NCBI GenBank assembly: GCA_023457875.1
Contig: JAEXBC010000189.1
Span: 1 to 10,150, forward strand
DNA length: 10,150 bases
Direction of reading: 5' to 3'
From: Bacillota bacterium
Lineage (GTDB): Bacteria > Bacillota > Clostridia > Lachnospirales > Cellulosilyticaceae
Shown here: piece by piece, positions 1 to 8,385 of the stretch
How the letters are laid out: the number at the start of each line of letters is the position of its first letter
Numbering within the stretch: the first letter of the stretch is position 1
Position numbers and translations under genes: made by a program
The notes under the pieces: model-generated
Databases searched by the model: none
Seen by the model: only the letters and a program-made list of their open reading frames with translations
What the model was told of the DNA's origin: nothing

Positions 1-6
1 TACAAT
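1..6 (+). promoter_or_regulatory. Possible -10 box for the transporter operon
   Basis: TACAAT at the left edge differs from the sigma-A -10 consensus at one base and lies about 40 nt before the first gene, with an A/G-rich leader between. The -35 region would lie outside the window, so this is a weak suggestion only. Confidence 0.2.
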
Positions 7-46
7 CAAAACAAAATAAAGAAAATAAGAAAAGAGGATGAAGAAA

Positions 47-1129
47 ATGAAAAAAGTGATAACAATTTGTTTGATGCTATGTATGGTTTTCACCTTTGCT
101 GCATGTAGCAAAACAGGAAACGGCACAACAAACAACGGAACAACCCAAAGCACCGCAGAAACTGGAACAGAGGGAACAACACCTGCCGAAACAACTGCGG
201 CAAGTGGCGATTTAGTTATTTATTGCCCTCATCCACTGGAATTCATTAATCCTTTAGTTAGCGAATTTGAATCTCAGACAGGCATCAAGGTTGAAGTTAT
301 TGCAGCAGGAACTGGCGAACTTCTTAAGAGAGTGGAATCTGAGCAATCTAATCCACTTGGTGATATCTTCTGGGGTGGTTCTCTTTCTAGTATGAAACCT
401 CAGATGGATTTATTTGAGAACTATCAATCAGTGAATGAACAATACCTTCAAGATACAATGAAAAATGTAGAAGGTCCTCTTACCAGATTTACTGATGTTC
501 CAAGTGTAATCATGGTTAATACCGACTTAATCGGTGATATTGAAGTAAATGGTTATGAAGATCTGCTTAATCCTGCATTAAAGGGTAAGATTGCTCACTG
601 TGATCCTTCTAAATCATCATCTTCTTATGAGCATTTGATTAATATGCTTTATGCAATGGGCAATGGTAATCCAGAAGCTGGTTGGGATTATGTAGACAAA
701 TTCTGTGAAAACCTTGACGGTAAATTACTAAGCGGTTCATCTGCAGTATATAAGGGTGTAGCTGACGGTGAATATGTGGTTGGACTTACCTTTGAGGAGG
801 GTGCTGCTAAGTATGTTGCTGAAGGTGCACCAGTAAAGATTGTATACATGGAAGAAGGCGTTATTTCTAAACCAGATGGTGTTTACATTATCAAGAACGC
901 AAAGAACATGGAGAATGCAAAACGTTTCATTGACTTTATCATTGGTAAAGATGCACAAACTATCATTGTTGAGCAGTTAAATCGTCGTTCTGTAAGAGCT
1001 GATGTTCCTGCACCTAGTTATTTACCTTCTAAAGATGAAATAAAAATTATCTATGATGATGAAAAAGTAGTAACTGAGAATAAAGCTGCATGGTTAGAAA
1101 AATTTAATGACATTTTTACAAGCCACTAA
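47..1129 (+). CDS. ABC transporter solute-binding lipoprotein, AfuA/FbpA/PhnS-like
   Basis: Extracellular lipid-anchored binding protein that delivers a ligand to the permease/ATPase encoded next. I chose the ATG at 47 because the AGAGG at 33-37 lies 9 nt before it; the in-frame ATG at 38 directly abuts that AGAGG, so the alternative protein is three residues longer. Numbered from 47, residues 1-19 are a signal peptide ending TFAA and Cys20 is the lipidation site. Residues 21-55 are a low-complexity Thr/Gly/Ala linker. The mature domain carries YCPHPLEF (59-66), GTGELLKR (88-95), FWGG (108-111), DPSKSSSSYEHL (186-197) and GEYVVGLTFEEG (241-252). These resemble the COG1840 group that includes iron binders (FbpA) and phosphate-ester binders (AfuA, PhnS, PgtC, HptA). 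I do not see the adjacent Tyr-Tyr pair used by FbpA for iron, and the Ser/Thr-Gly-rich loops fit a phosphate group better. The ligand class is inferred from this and from the downstream two-component pair. Family membership is confident; the ligand is not. Confidence 0.9.
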   Translation: MKKVITICLMLCMVFTFAACSKTGNGTTNNGTTQSTAETGTEGTTPAETTAASGDLVIYCPHPLEFINPLVSEFESQTGIKVEVIAAGTGELLKRVESEQSNPLGDIFWGGSLSSMKPQMDLFENYQSVNEQYLQDTMKNVEGPLTRFTDVPSVIMVNTDLIGDIEVNGYEDLLNPALKGKIAHCDPSKSSSSYEHLINMLYAMGNGNPEAGWDYVDKFCENLDGKLLSGSSAVYKGVADGEYVVGLTFEEGAAKYVAEGAPVKIVYMEEGVISKPDGVYIIKNAKNMENAKRFIDFIIGKDAQTIIVEQLNRRSVRADVPAPSYLPSKDEIKIIYDDEKVVTENKAAWLEKFNDIFTSH

Positions 1130-1159
1130 ATCATAAGAACTAATACAAACAGAATTAAG

Positions 1160-1188
1160 TTAAGCTCACAACCCTGTTGTGAGCTTAA
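1160..1188 (+). terminator. Hairpin between binding-protein and ATPase genes
   Basis: TTAAGCTCACAA (1160-1171) and TTGTGAGCTTAA (1177-1188) form a perfect 12-bp stem with a 5-nt CCCTG loop, 31 nt after the binding-protein stop. It is followed by AACTTTAAG rather than a clean U-run, so it is probably a leaky terminator or a 3'-end stabiliser that keeps binding-protein mRNA above transporter mRNA. Confidence 0.6.
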
Positions 1189-1227
1189 ACTTTAAGATAA
1201 TCCCTTACAGGTAAAAGGAGAAATGCT

Positions 1228-2337
1228 ATGAGTAATTCAATAAAAATAGAGAATGTAGTTAAGAAATATGGAGATTTAACAATTATTCCGGACCTTTCAG
1301 TGCACATAAAAAATGGAGAATTCTTTACATTATTAGGCCCTTCTGGATGTGGAAAAACAACCTTACTCCGAATGATTGCCGGCTTTAACAGTATAGAAGG
1401 AGGAAGCATCAGCTTTGATGATAAACTCATCAATAACATTCCTGCTCATAAGAGAAATATCGGTATGGTATTTCAAAATTATGCCATCTTCCCTCATCTC
1501 ACGGTTAGACAAAATGTAGAATATGGTTTAAAAATCAGAAAAATTAATAAAAACGAAATGAAGAAAAGCGTAGATGAAATGTTAGAGGTTGTAAAAATCA
1601 CTGATTTTCAAGACCGCCTTCCTGAAAGATTATCTGGTGGACAACAACAAAGAGTGGCCTTAGCTAGAGCGATTGTTATTCATCCTAGTGTTCTACTAAT
1701 GGATGAGCCTCTTTCCAACCTCGACGCAAAATTGAGAGTGGAGATGAGAAGTGCAATCCGTGAAGTTCAGAAAAAAGTAGGTATTACGACCGTATACGTT
1801 ACTCACGATCAAGAAGAAGCTCTTGCGATATCAGACCGAATAGCTATTATGAATGAAGGTGTGATTCAACAGATTGCTACCCCTGAGCAAATTTACACAA
1901 GGCCAAAGAATGTGTTTGTTTCAACATTTATCGGACATTCTAACCTGTTTAATGGCACATATCATAAGGACGATAAGGGTGCTTATGTTCAGTTTACTGA
2001 TGGCTATAAAGTATATGTTAAGGATCTTAGGGAGGACTACACTGAAGGTAGCCCAGTCATTATCTCTGTTCGCCCTGAGGAGTTAATGGTAGCTGACGAA
2101 GGCCTCAAGGTAAAAATTAAAAATAGAACCTTCTTAGGCAAGTATACCAATTATGATTTGGCCTTTGAAAAAGGAATGGTACTCGATAACCAACCTTCTT
2201 TGGAATATTCTCAAGATGTTGGTCAATCTAAAAAGATATATGAAGTTGGTGAAACAATTACCTTAAAGCCAAATGCATTAAAAATTAATGTATTTACGGA
2301 TTGTGGGAAACATAGCTTGATTAAAGGATGTGAATAA
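1228..2337 (+). CDS. ABC transporter ATP-binding protein with TOBE domain (PotA/AfuC-type)
   Basis: Cytoplasmic ATPase that powers the importer formed with the permease encoded next. All nucleotide-binding motifs are intact: Walker A GPSGCGKTT at 37-45, Q-loop Gln83, signature LSGGQ at 135-139, Walker B VLLMDE at 155-160, D-loop NLDA and switch His193. The region after about residue 240 is a TOBE-type regulatory tail with the usual SVRPEE motif. At 369 residues it has normal length for the spermidine/iron/phosphonate/sugar-phosphate importer ATPases (COG3842). The start is supported by AAAGGAG at 1214-1220, 7 nt before the ATG. It follows the binding-protein gene after 98 nt holding the hairpin at 1160-1188, and precedes the permease by 2 nt. 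Sequence alone does not separate the substrates within this family; context favours a phosphorylated compound. Confidence 0.95.
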   Translation: MSNSIKIENVVKKYGDLTIIPDLSVHIKNGEFFTLLGPSGCGKTTLLRMIAGFNSIEGGSISFDDKLINNIPAHKRNIGMVFQNYAIFPHLTVRQNVEYGLKIRKINKNEMKKSVDEMLEVVKITDFQDRLPERLSGGQQQRVALARAIVIHPSVLLMDEPLSNLDAKLRVEMRSAIREVQKKVGITTVYVTHDQEEALAISDRIAIMNEGVIQQIATPEQIYTRPKNVFVSTFIGHSNLFNGTYHKDDKGAYVQFTDGYKVYVKDLREDYTEGSPVIISVRPEELMVADEGLKVKIKNRTFLGKYTNYDLAFEKGMVLDNQPSLEYSQDVGQSKKIYEVGETITLKPNALKINVFTDCGKHSLIKGCE

Positions 2338-2339
2338 TA

Positions 2340-3998
2340 ATGAATAAGAAAGGTCGTCTTAAATTCGATTTTTGGACAATAGTAACTCTTATAATAGTAA
2401 TCATTTTTGCCTTATTTTTGGTATATCCGTTGCTATCGTTGTTTGCTAGTGGTTTCCGCGATCCCGATACCCAGCAATTAACCTTAGCAAATTTCACTAA
2501 ATTCTTTTCAAAGAAATATTATTATCGAACACTTTGGCATAGTTTCTTAGTTACCACTTGCACAACTGCTTTAGCCGTTGTAATTGGAGCGCCATTAGCT
2601 TACTTTACTACCGTATATAAAGTAAAGCTCAAGGGATTAATGGATATTCTCATTATTATCTCCATGCTATCACCACCCTTTATCGGTGCATATTCTTGGA
2701 TTGTACTTGGCGGTCGTAGCGGTGTAATCACCAAGTTCTTTATGAACACATTTGGTATAGAGACACCTTCTGTATATGGCTTTGGAGGTATTCTTCTCGT
2801 TCTTACCCTGAAATTATATCCCTATATCTATATCTATACCAAGGGAGCATTAAAAAAGGTGGATAGTTCCTTAAGTGAAGCTGCAGAAAGTCTTGGCTGC
2901 AACCCTTTCCGTAAAATCACTACCCTTATCATTCCTTTGATTACGCCAACCATCTTAGCTGGTTCCTTGTTAGTATTTATGAATGCCCTTGCAGATTTTG
3001 GAACACCTATGCTGATCGGTGAAGGTTATACCGTTATGCCTGTATTAATCTATAACGAATTTATAAGTGAGATGGGTGGTCAAGGAAACTTTGCAGCTGC
3101 TTTAGCTGTAATACTCGTAATTATTACAGGTGCTATGTTCTTAGGTCAAAAATACGTAGTAAATAAAAAATCCTTCACAATGAGTTCTCTAAGACCTATT
3201 CAAGAGAAACAGCTGTATGGCTTTAAAAATGTAATCATGCATATTGCCATCGTCATCGTTGTATTTTTATCAATTATTCCTCAGCTGACTGTTGTGTATA
3301 CCTCTTTTAAAGCTACCAAAGGTGCTATGTTTGCCGATGGATTCTCTTTGAAAAGTTATCAAACCATCTTCTCTAACCTAGGTAGTTCCATCCTTAATAC
3401 TTATAAGTTCGGTATCATCGCAATAGTCATTATTGTATTCATGGCAATGTTTATTGCTTATATCACAACACGTAGAAGAAGCTGGCTAACAAATATCATT
3501 GACAGTATGACAATGTTCCCTTATATCATACCAGGTTCTGTACTAGGAATCACATTATTACTTTCCTTTAATAAAAAACCTATGTTGCTCAGTGGTACTG
3601 CAATCATCATGATTATTGCCTTTGTAGTTCGTCGTCTGCCATATACCTTGCGTTCCAGTGCTGCTATTCTTTATCAGATTAGCCCTAGCATGGAGGAGGC
3701 TGGTATCAGCCTTGGAGATTCACCAATTAAAACCTTCTTTAAGGTAACTGCATTTATGATGATGCCTGGTGTTATCTCAGGTGCAATTTTAAGTTGGATT
3801 ACAATCATCAATGAATTAAGTGCATCAGTAATCCTATATACAGGTAATACAAGGACCATGTCAGTTGCAATCTATACTGAAGTTATTCGATCTAGTTACG
3901 GAACTGCTGCTGCTCTAGCCAGTATCCTCACCCTAACTACAGTTATATCATTATTATTATTCTTTAAACTATCTGGCAAAAAGGAAATAAGCTTATAA
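2340..3998 (+). CDS. Fused two-domain ABC transporter permease (FbpB/AfuB/PhnV-like)
   Basis: Integral membrane channel of the importer. The 552-residue protein contains two tandem inner-membrane permease domains, about 1-275 and 297-552, joined by a hydrophilic stretch (NKKSFTMSSLRPIQEKQ). Each half has about six hydrophobic segments and its own EAA-type loop for docking the ATPase: EAAESLG from residue 180 and EAGISLG from residue 453. One chain therefore supplies both permease subunits, as is typical of the Fe(III)/sugar-phosphate/phosphonate group, though some AfuB-type proteins are longer. The ATG lies 2 nt after the ATPase stop, and its AAAGGA (2323-2328) lies inside the end of that gene, which suggests translational coupling. 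The next gene starts 21 nt downstream. Confidence 0.93.
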   Translation: MNKKGRLKFDFWTIVTLIIVIIFALFLVYPLLSLFASGFRDPDTQQLTLANFTKFFSKKYYYRTLWHSFLVTTCTTALAVVIGAPLAYFTTVYKVKLKGLMDILIIISMLSPPFIGAYSWIVLGGRSGVITKFFMNTFGIETPSVYGFGGILLVLTLKLYPYIYIYTKGALKKVDSSLSEAAESLGCNPFRKITTLIIPLITPTILAGSLLVFMNALADFGTPMLIGEGYTVMPVLIYNEFISEMGGQGNFAAALAVILVIITGAMFLGQKYVVNKKSFTMSSLRPIQEKQLYGFKNVIMHIAIVIVVFLSIIPQLTVVYTSFKATKGAMFADGFSLKSYQTIFSNLGSSILNTYKFGIIAIVIIVFMAMFIAYITTRRRSWLTNIIDSMTMFPYIIPGSVLGITLLLSFNKKPMLLSGTAIIMIIAFVVRRLPYTLRSSAAILYQISPSMEEAGISLGDSPIKTFFKVTAFMMMPGVISGAILSWITIINELSASVILYTGNTRTMSVAIYTEVIRSSYGTAAALASILTLTTVISLLLFFKLSGKKEISL

Positions 3999-4019
3999 AA
4001 AAATGGAGAAGACGATTGT

Positions 4020-5735
4020 ATGAAAAAAAAGCATAGTTATTACAAAGAAGGAATACGAAATATGCTTTTATACTATTCAATCATTCCTGTTGCACTCTTA
4101 ACCATGGTCTGTATGCTCATTTTTACAGTAATATGGAAATATTCAACACAGAGTACAACCTCAAAGGAAAATGCATTGATTACGCAGCTCATGGAGAGAA
4201 CAGTCAACTCCTATGTGGACTTAATCTATACTTTGGAACAAAACCAAACGCTTTATAATGGACAAATAGATGCCAAGCAGAAGGTTGCTGTTTTTGAATC
4301 TGTCTATAAGGTTTCTAATACGTTAGATGAGAAAGCCCAAATTTATGTCTTTGACGCAAATGTCAATCCCCTTATCATTGGAACAAAGACTGTGCCGGAA
4401 TATCTGAATGGTAGATATTCCGGCAATTGGGGCATTTTTAGAATCATGAAACAAAACCCTCAAAAAATAGCCATTAAGTTACTAAAGTCTCCCAGTGAAG
4501 AGGATATGCAGTTAGTCGTTGGTAAAGCAATGGTCCAAGACGGAATAATCAGAGGCTATACTGTCTTTGTACTAGACAGCAAGCAATTTCTGATTAATAT
4601 TGCCAAGCTGTATTCCGAGACTGTTATTACAGATGAAAAAGGATGGGTATTTGTTACCAATAATTATAACTTTTTTGATTCCTTAGAACGCTTTGACTTA
4701 ACGGTATCGAAAGCCAAAACCATGGTGGAAAATGAATCTGGTAAGTTTTTAGTCGCCTCCCGTGGGATTTTTGATAACCGTATTATGATTTACTCCATAT
4801 TACCAGTGAGTAATCAATTATTACTTATAAAATATGTTGTATATATATTGCTTTTTGTCTTTTCTATGATGATCTTATTCGTCTTTATCAGTTCTAAAGG
4901 TATGGCGATTAAAAAGACTAAAGATCTGTATAGTATTATCGATACCTTTGAGAAGACAAAAGAAGGAGATTTCAATACACATATCAACATTAACAGCAAT
5001 GATGAGTTTGAGACTATAGCAGATGCATATAATCAGATGCTGGATAGCTTGAGGGATCAGATTGAAAGAAATAAAGAAATGGCAAAGCTTGTGGCCTCTT
5101 CCCAAACAAAACAATTAGAGTCACAATTCAACCCTCATTTTTTATTTAATACTTTAGAAAATATCAAGTTCATGTGTAAAATGGAACCTGATATTGCTAG
5201 CAAAATGGTTCTTAATCTCTCCACCCTACTCCGCTATAGTATCAGTAACACCCAAGAGGAAGTTACTATTAATGAAGATGTCGCTTATACAGAAAATTAT
5301 CTGAGTATATTAAAATTTCGTTTTAACCAGCGATTTCATTATACCATTGATATCGCTCCAGAAATTGAAGACTGTATTGTACCCAAACTCCTCATACAAC
5401 CGATGATCGAGAATTCCATAAAATATGGTTTTGTAGGCCGTGAGCATCTTGTGGTAGAAATTATCGGCTATAAGGAGGAGGATAATCTAATCATGATATG
5501 CTCAGATGACGGAGCTGGAATGACTCCTGAGATGGTGGAGGAAATACAACAAGTACTAAGCAACAACGTCAATCGTAGCAACCATACTGGATTATTTAAT
5601 GTCAACAGACGATTACAGTTAAAATATGGTGAAGAATATGGTATTTACCTAGAAAGCGAGCTGGGAAAAGGAACCATACTTAAAATTATTCTTCCTATAA
5701 GATATGCAGATAGAATAGGAGACAAGGATGCTTAA
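4020..5735 (+). CDS. Sensor histidine kinase, LytS/YesM type (HptS-like role)
   Basis: Membrane sensor that autophosphorylates on His and passes phosphate to the response regulator encoded next. Residues 16-39 form TM1 and 272-290 form TM2. The ~230-residue loop between them is an extracellular sensor; IYVFDANVNPLIIG and VITDEKGWVFVTNN look Cache/PDC-like. A HAMP linker spans about 291-345. The His_kinase (PF06580) core has FNPHFLFNTLE with His373 as phosphoacceptor. The ATPase domain shows the N-box IENSIKYGF (Asn465), DDGAG (496-500) and HTGLFNVNRRL (522-532). TGGAG at 4004-4008 is the ribosome binding site. The gene is 21 nt after the permease and overlaps the regulator by 8 nt. By analogy with staphylococcal HptS, which works with an AfuA-like lipoprotein to sense hexose phosphate, I infer that it senses the transporter's ligand, directly or through the binding protein. 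A perfect inverted repeat lies in its sensor-coding part (4393-4425). Confidence 0.93.
   Translation: MKKKHSYYKEGIRNMLLYYSIIPVALLTMVCMLIFTVIWKYSTQSTTSKENALITQLMERTVNSYVDLIYTLEQNQTLYNGQIDAKQKVAVFESVYKVSNTLDEKAQIYVFDANVNPLIIGTKTVPEYLNGRYSGNWGIFRIMKQNPQKIAIKLLKSPSEEDMQLVVGKAMVQDGIIRGYTVFVLDSKQFLINIAKLYSETVITDEKGWVFVTNNYNFFDSLERFDLTVSKAKTMVENESGKFLVASRGIFDNRIMIYSILPVSNQLLLIKYVVYILLFVFSMMILFVFISSKGMAIKKTKDLYSIIDTFEKTKEGDFNTHININSNDEFETIADAYNQMLDSLRDQIERNKEMAKLVASSQTKQLESQFNPHFLFNTLENIKFMCKMEPDIASKMVLNLSTLLRYSISNTQEEVTINEDVAYTENYLSILKFRFNQRFHYTIDIAPEIEDCIVPKLLIQPMIENSIKYGFVGREHLVVEIIGYKEEDNLIMICSDDGAGMTPEMVEEIQQVLSNNVNRSNHTGLFNVNRRLQLKYGEEYGIYLESELGKGTILKIILPIRYADRIGDKDA
4393..4425 (+). repeat. Perfect 13-bp inverted repeat inside the kinase gene
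   Basis: TGCCGGAATATCT (4393-4405) is exactly complementary to AGATATTCCGGCA (4413-4425), with a 7-nt GAATGGT loop. It encodes VPEYLNGRYSGNW in the extracellular sensor domain. There is no U-run after it, so it is not a normal terminator. It would form a stable hairpin in the polycistronic mRNA. Confidence 0.85.
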
Positions 5736-6510
5736 AATATTAATAGCCGAAGATGAAGATATTATTCGTAAAGGATTAATGTTCACCATTGACTGGTTAA
5801 GCATGGATTGTGTTATTGTTGCAGAAGCCATCGATGGTGAAGATGGATTAAAGAAAATTATTGAGTATAAACCAGATGTTGTCATCACCGACATTAAGAT
5901 GCCTAAATTAGATGGGATTGAAATGGTCAGGCAAGGATTACAATATGTGAATTTTAAGAGCATCATCATAACAAGTTATACTGAATTTGAGTATGCTAAA
6001 AAAGCCATTGAGCTAAAAGCCTATGAATTTTTAGTAAAACCCATTGATGAAAATAAAATCATTGAAGTCATTCAAGGAATCCATGATCAGATGGATAAGA
6101 GCAAAAAAATTACATTTGTTTTAGAAAATCTGAATAACTCCTCCGCAAAAAGAGATTTAAGTTATTACATGGATCTTGATAAATCAGAAAGTGGCTATGT
6201 TGCTAAAGCCCTTGAAAAAATCAAAGAAAAATATACAGAGAAAATAGGCATTGAGTCCATATCTGAAGAACTAGGCGTCAGCGCAAGCTATCTTAGTCGA
6301 AAGTTTAAAGAGATTACAGAGCACTCCTTCCTAGATTTATTAAATGCTTATCGTATCCAACAAGCAATTAAACTACTTAATACAGGAAGATATCGTATTT
6401 ATGAAATCTCTGACTTAACAGGCTTCTCTGATTATAAACATTTTTGTACAGTCTTCAAACGTTATACATCAATGTCTCCCACCGCTTTTTCAAAAAAACG
6501 CAACGCCTAA
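5728..6510 (+). CDS. AraC-type response regulator (YesN/HptR-like)
   Basis: Cytoplasmic DNA-binding partner of the upstream kinase. The REC domain (1-120) has acidic residues Glu8/Asp9, phosphoacceptor Asp55 in VVITDIKMP, switch Thr82 and Lys104 in FLVKPID. A short linker leads to an AraC/XylS double helix-turn-helix at about 160-258, with SISEELGVSASYLSRKF for the first helix pair and YEISDLTGFSDYKHF for the second. At 260 residues it is about half the size of the long YesN proteins and close to the roughly 250 residues of staphylococcal HptR. Its ATG overlaps the kinase stop by 8 nt, with GGAG at 5718-5721 inside the kinase gene, so translation is coupled. It probably activates the operon starting left of this window, and perhaps the chemoreceptor gene that follows. 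Target sites were not identifiable. Confidence 0.94.
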   Translation: MLKILIAEDEDIIRKGLMFTIDWLSMDCVIVAEAIDGEDGLKKIIEYKPDVVITDIKMPKLDGIEMVRQGLQYVNFKSIIITSYTEFEYAKKAIELKAYEFLVKPIDENKIIEVIQGIHDQMDKSKKITFVLENLNNSSAKRDLSYYMDLDKSESGYVAKALEKIKEKYTEKIGIESISEELGVSASYLSRKFKEITEHSFLDLLNAYRIQQAIKLLNTGRYRIYEISDLTGFSDYKHFCTVFKRYTSMSPTAFSKKRNA

Positions 6511-6541
6511 AATAACAATGTAATCTACTACTTTAATACGT

Positions 6542-6572
6542 GCTATTTTGTATCCTAAAAGTTAAAAATAGC
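6542..6572 (+). terminator. Weak hairpin after the regulator gene
   Basis: GCTATTTT (6542-6549) pairs with AAAATAGC (6565-6572) around a 15-nt loop, 31 nt after the regulator stop. It is AT-rich and is followed by CCCTATAATT rather than a U-run, so termination here is doubtful; the chemoreceptor gene may be partly co-transcribed with the operon. Confidence 0.25.
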
Positions 6573-6575
6573 CCC

Positions 6576-6581
6576 TATAAT
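6576..6581 (+). promoter_or_regulatory. Possible -10 box for the chemoreceptor gene
   Basis: An exact TATAAT lies 73 nt before the chemoreceptor ATG. No good -35 is found 16-18 bp upstream (TTGTAT at 6548 is 22 bp away), so it would need an activator, possibly the upstream response regulator. I found no sigma-D (TAAA-N15-GCCGATAT) match, which is the usual motility promoter of such genes. Confidence 0.3.
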
Positions 6582-6654
6582 TAGAACGACAAAAGCAACG
6601 ATACAGTACAATTGCCTATATCATATACAAGATACTAAAATATGAGGTGTAGAT

Positions 6655-8385
6655 ATGAAGTTGATGAAATCATGGACCAATTCATTAAAGGTAAGCAAAC
6701 ATCATGGCAAAAGGAATAACAGCGTCAAAAAACAACTAAAAAATACGTTTTACGGGGCTATCATAACTTTATCAACAATGATCATTTTACTGATCATACT
6801 ATTAATCACCATAACCTTTGTAAATCAATCCGTATTTGAAAACTATGGTTCTGGTCAGGGCAAGGTTGGAAGTCTTGAACTAAAATTCAACGCCCTTCAT
6901 GCCGAGTTAAGATATTTGATATATGATTCAACCGCATCAACAAAGGATGAAAGTATAAAGCGTATAGAAACCTTATCTGACGAATTAATTCGAGATGCCG
7001 AAGATTTATCTTCAATTATTAAGAAATCTGAAAGCAAAGAAGCATACAACAACATTATGCTTATGCTAGAAAAATATCTTCCGATGAAAGACAATATCCT
7101 AAAGTATGAAACCGAATCCGGTAAATACAATTCAACAAAGCTATATAGTGGTGAAGCGACACGCTTAGCAACAGAACTGGAAAACTCTATAAGTAGTTTA
7201 TTTACCTTTATGAGCAAGCAAGGTGCTCTATATAGTGAGCAATTCCTTGCAGTCAGTGTTATTGTAACCATAGCAGCCTGCATTATTGTGGCCTATATGG
7301 TATTAACTATCATCAAAAGAGTCAATAAGGTCATCAAGGAAATCTGTAATCCTTTAGAAAAGCTCACCTTTGCCTCACAAGAAATTGCACAAGGTAATCT
7401 TCAGGTAAAGATTATTAAGGAAAGTGATAATGAGATTGGTATTTTAGCAGAAGGCCTATCTCATACAGTAGAAGCTTTAAAAACATATATCTTTGATATC
7501 TCCGATAAACTACAGCGTATTGTGGACAATGATTTGACTATTGAAATAGAGCATGATTATCTTGGAGATTTCAAACCCATTCAATCCTCCTTAATCAGTA
7601 TCCTTGATTTTCTAAATAACGTATTTAAGCAGATTGAACATGCCTCCTACGACGTATATGCTGGGGCCTCCCAAGTATCGGAGGGCGCAATGAATTTAGC
7701 TGAAGGCACCAACGAGCAAACTACATCCATTAATGAAATATCAGATTCTGTTCTAGCTATTTCACAAAATGCAAAGTCCAACGAAGCTTTATGTGAAACT
7801 GCAGATCAGCTTTCAAAAAGTGCACGATATAGTGCTGAAATGGCTCAGGATAAAATGAACACCTTGGTAAACACCATGTCAACTATCAATGAAACCAGTA
7901 AACAGATTTCTACTATTCTACAAAACATTTATGAAATTGCAGATCAAACCAATTTACTTGCCCTCAATGCCCAGCTAGAAGCAGCCAAAGCTGGTGAAGC
8001 TGGAAGAGGTTTCACCATTATTGCAAATGAGGTGGCAAAGCTTGCATCACGCTGTTCTACTGCTTCTAAGCAGACAGAGGGTATGATTAAGGCAACTCTA
8101 GAAGCCTTACAACTGGGAGATATTGAAGTAAAAGCCACTGCAAAAGTCTTACAAGATACGGAAAAGCAGATTGATGTTACTGCAGAGGCAGTATCTCATA
8201 TCCTTGAAGAAACAAATAAGCAGCATCAAGCGATTGAGTATGTACAAACACGTATTAGCAGCATCAGTGATATCATCAAAATCAATTCTGCTTCCGTTCA
8301 AGAGAGTGCAGCTGCTAGCCAGCAGCTTGCAGCACAGGCAGAGGTATTACGGGCATTGCTACTAAATATGAAGCTCAGGGAATAA
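6655..8385 (+). CDS. Methyl-accepting chemotaxis protein
   Basis: Membrane chemoreceptor that signals to CheA/CheW. The N-terminus has a basic cytoplasmic stretch (1-33) before TM1 (about 34-56). A mostly helical extracellular domain (57-196) resembles a four-helix-bundle sensor. TM2 is about 197-220, followed by a HAMP domain (221-275), a second HAMP-like segment with [16 protein letters not shown] (about 290-305), and the long cytoplasmic coiled coil with the tip at 430-466. The tip reads [19 protein letters not shown] then [10 protein letters not shown], where most receptors have NAAIEAARAGE and an Arg after the EV; the protein is clearly a receptor, but its tip is atypical. No C-terminal CheR-tethering pentapeptide is seen. 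GAGGTG (6644-6649) lies 5 nt before the ATG and supports this start. It is 144 nt downstream of the response regulator, so it may steer cells towards the substrate of the transporter, but that link is inferred only from position. Confidence 0.95.
   Translation: MKLMKSWTNSLKVSKHHGKRNNSVKKQLKNTFYGAIITLSTMIILLIILLITITFVNQSVFENYGSGQGKVGSLELKFNALHAELRYLIYDSTASTKDESIKRIETLSDELIRDAEDLSSIIKKSESKEAYNNIMLMLEKYLPMKDNILKYETESGKYNSTKLYSGEATRLATELENSISSLFTFMSKQGALYSEQFLAVSVIVTIAACIIVAYMVLTIIKRVNKVIKEICNPLEKLTFASQEIAQGNLQVKIIKESDNEIGILAEGLSHTVEALKTYIFDISDKLQRIVDNDLTIEIEHDYLGDFKPIQSSLISILDFLNNVFKQIEHASYDVYAGASQVSEGAMNLAEGTNEQTTSINEISDSVLAISQNAKSNEALCETADQLSKSARYSAEMAQDKMNTLVNTMSTINETSKQISTILQNIYEIADQTNLLALNAQLEAAKAGEAGRGFTIIANEVAKLASRCSTASKQTEGMIKATLEALQLGDIEVKATAKVLQDTEKQIDVTAEAVSHILEETNKQHQAIEYVQTRISSISDIIKINSASVQESAAASQQLAAQAEVLRALLLNMKLRE

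Noticed and set aside
5472..5495. Internal AAGGAGGAGG followed by an in-frame ATG in the kinase gene
   Set aside because: The product would start inside the ATPase domain and lack its N-box; the motif is explained by Lys-Glu-Glu codons.
5649..5969. Minus-strand open frame of 106 codons across the kinase/regulator junction
   Set aside because: It is antisense to the kinase end and the REC domain, with low-complexity Ser/Ile-rich content typical of a shadow frame.
6612..6641. TTGCCT-18-TAAAAT as the chemoreceptor promoter
   Set aside because: The start site would fall within the ribosome binding site, leaving no usable leader for this gene.
6897..7283. Minus-strand open frame of 128 codons within the chemoreceptor gene
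   Set aside because: It is antisense to a clear receptor coding region, lacks a ribosome binding site and has no recognisable motif.
8288..8345. Alternating GCTGCT/AGCAGC palindrome at the end of the chemoreceptor gene
   Set aside because: It follows from the repeated Ala/Ser/Gln codons of the coiled coil and needs no other explanation.
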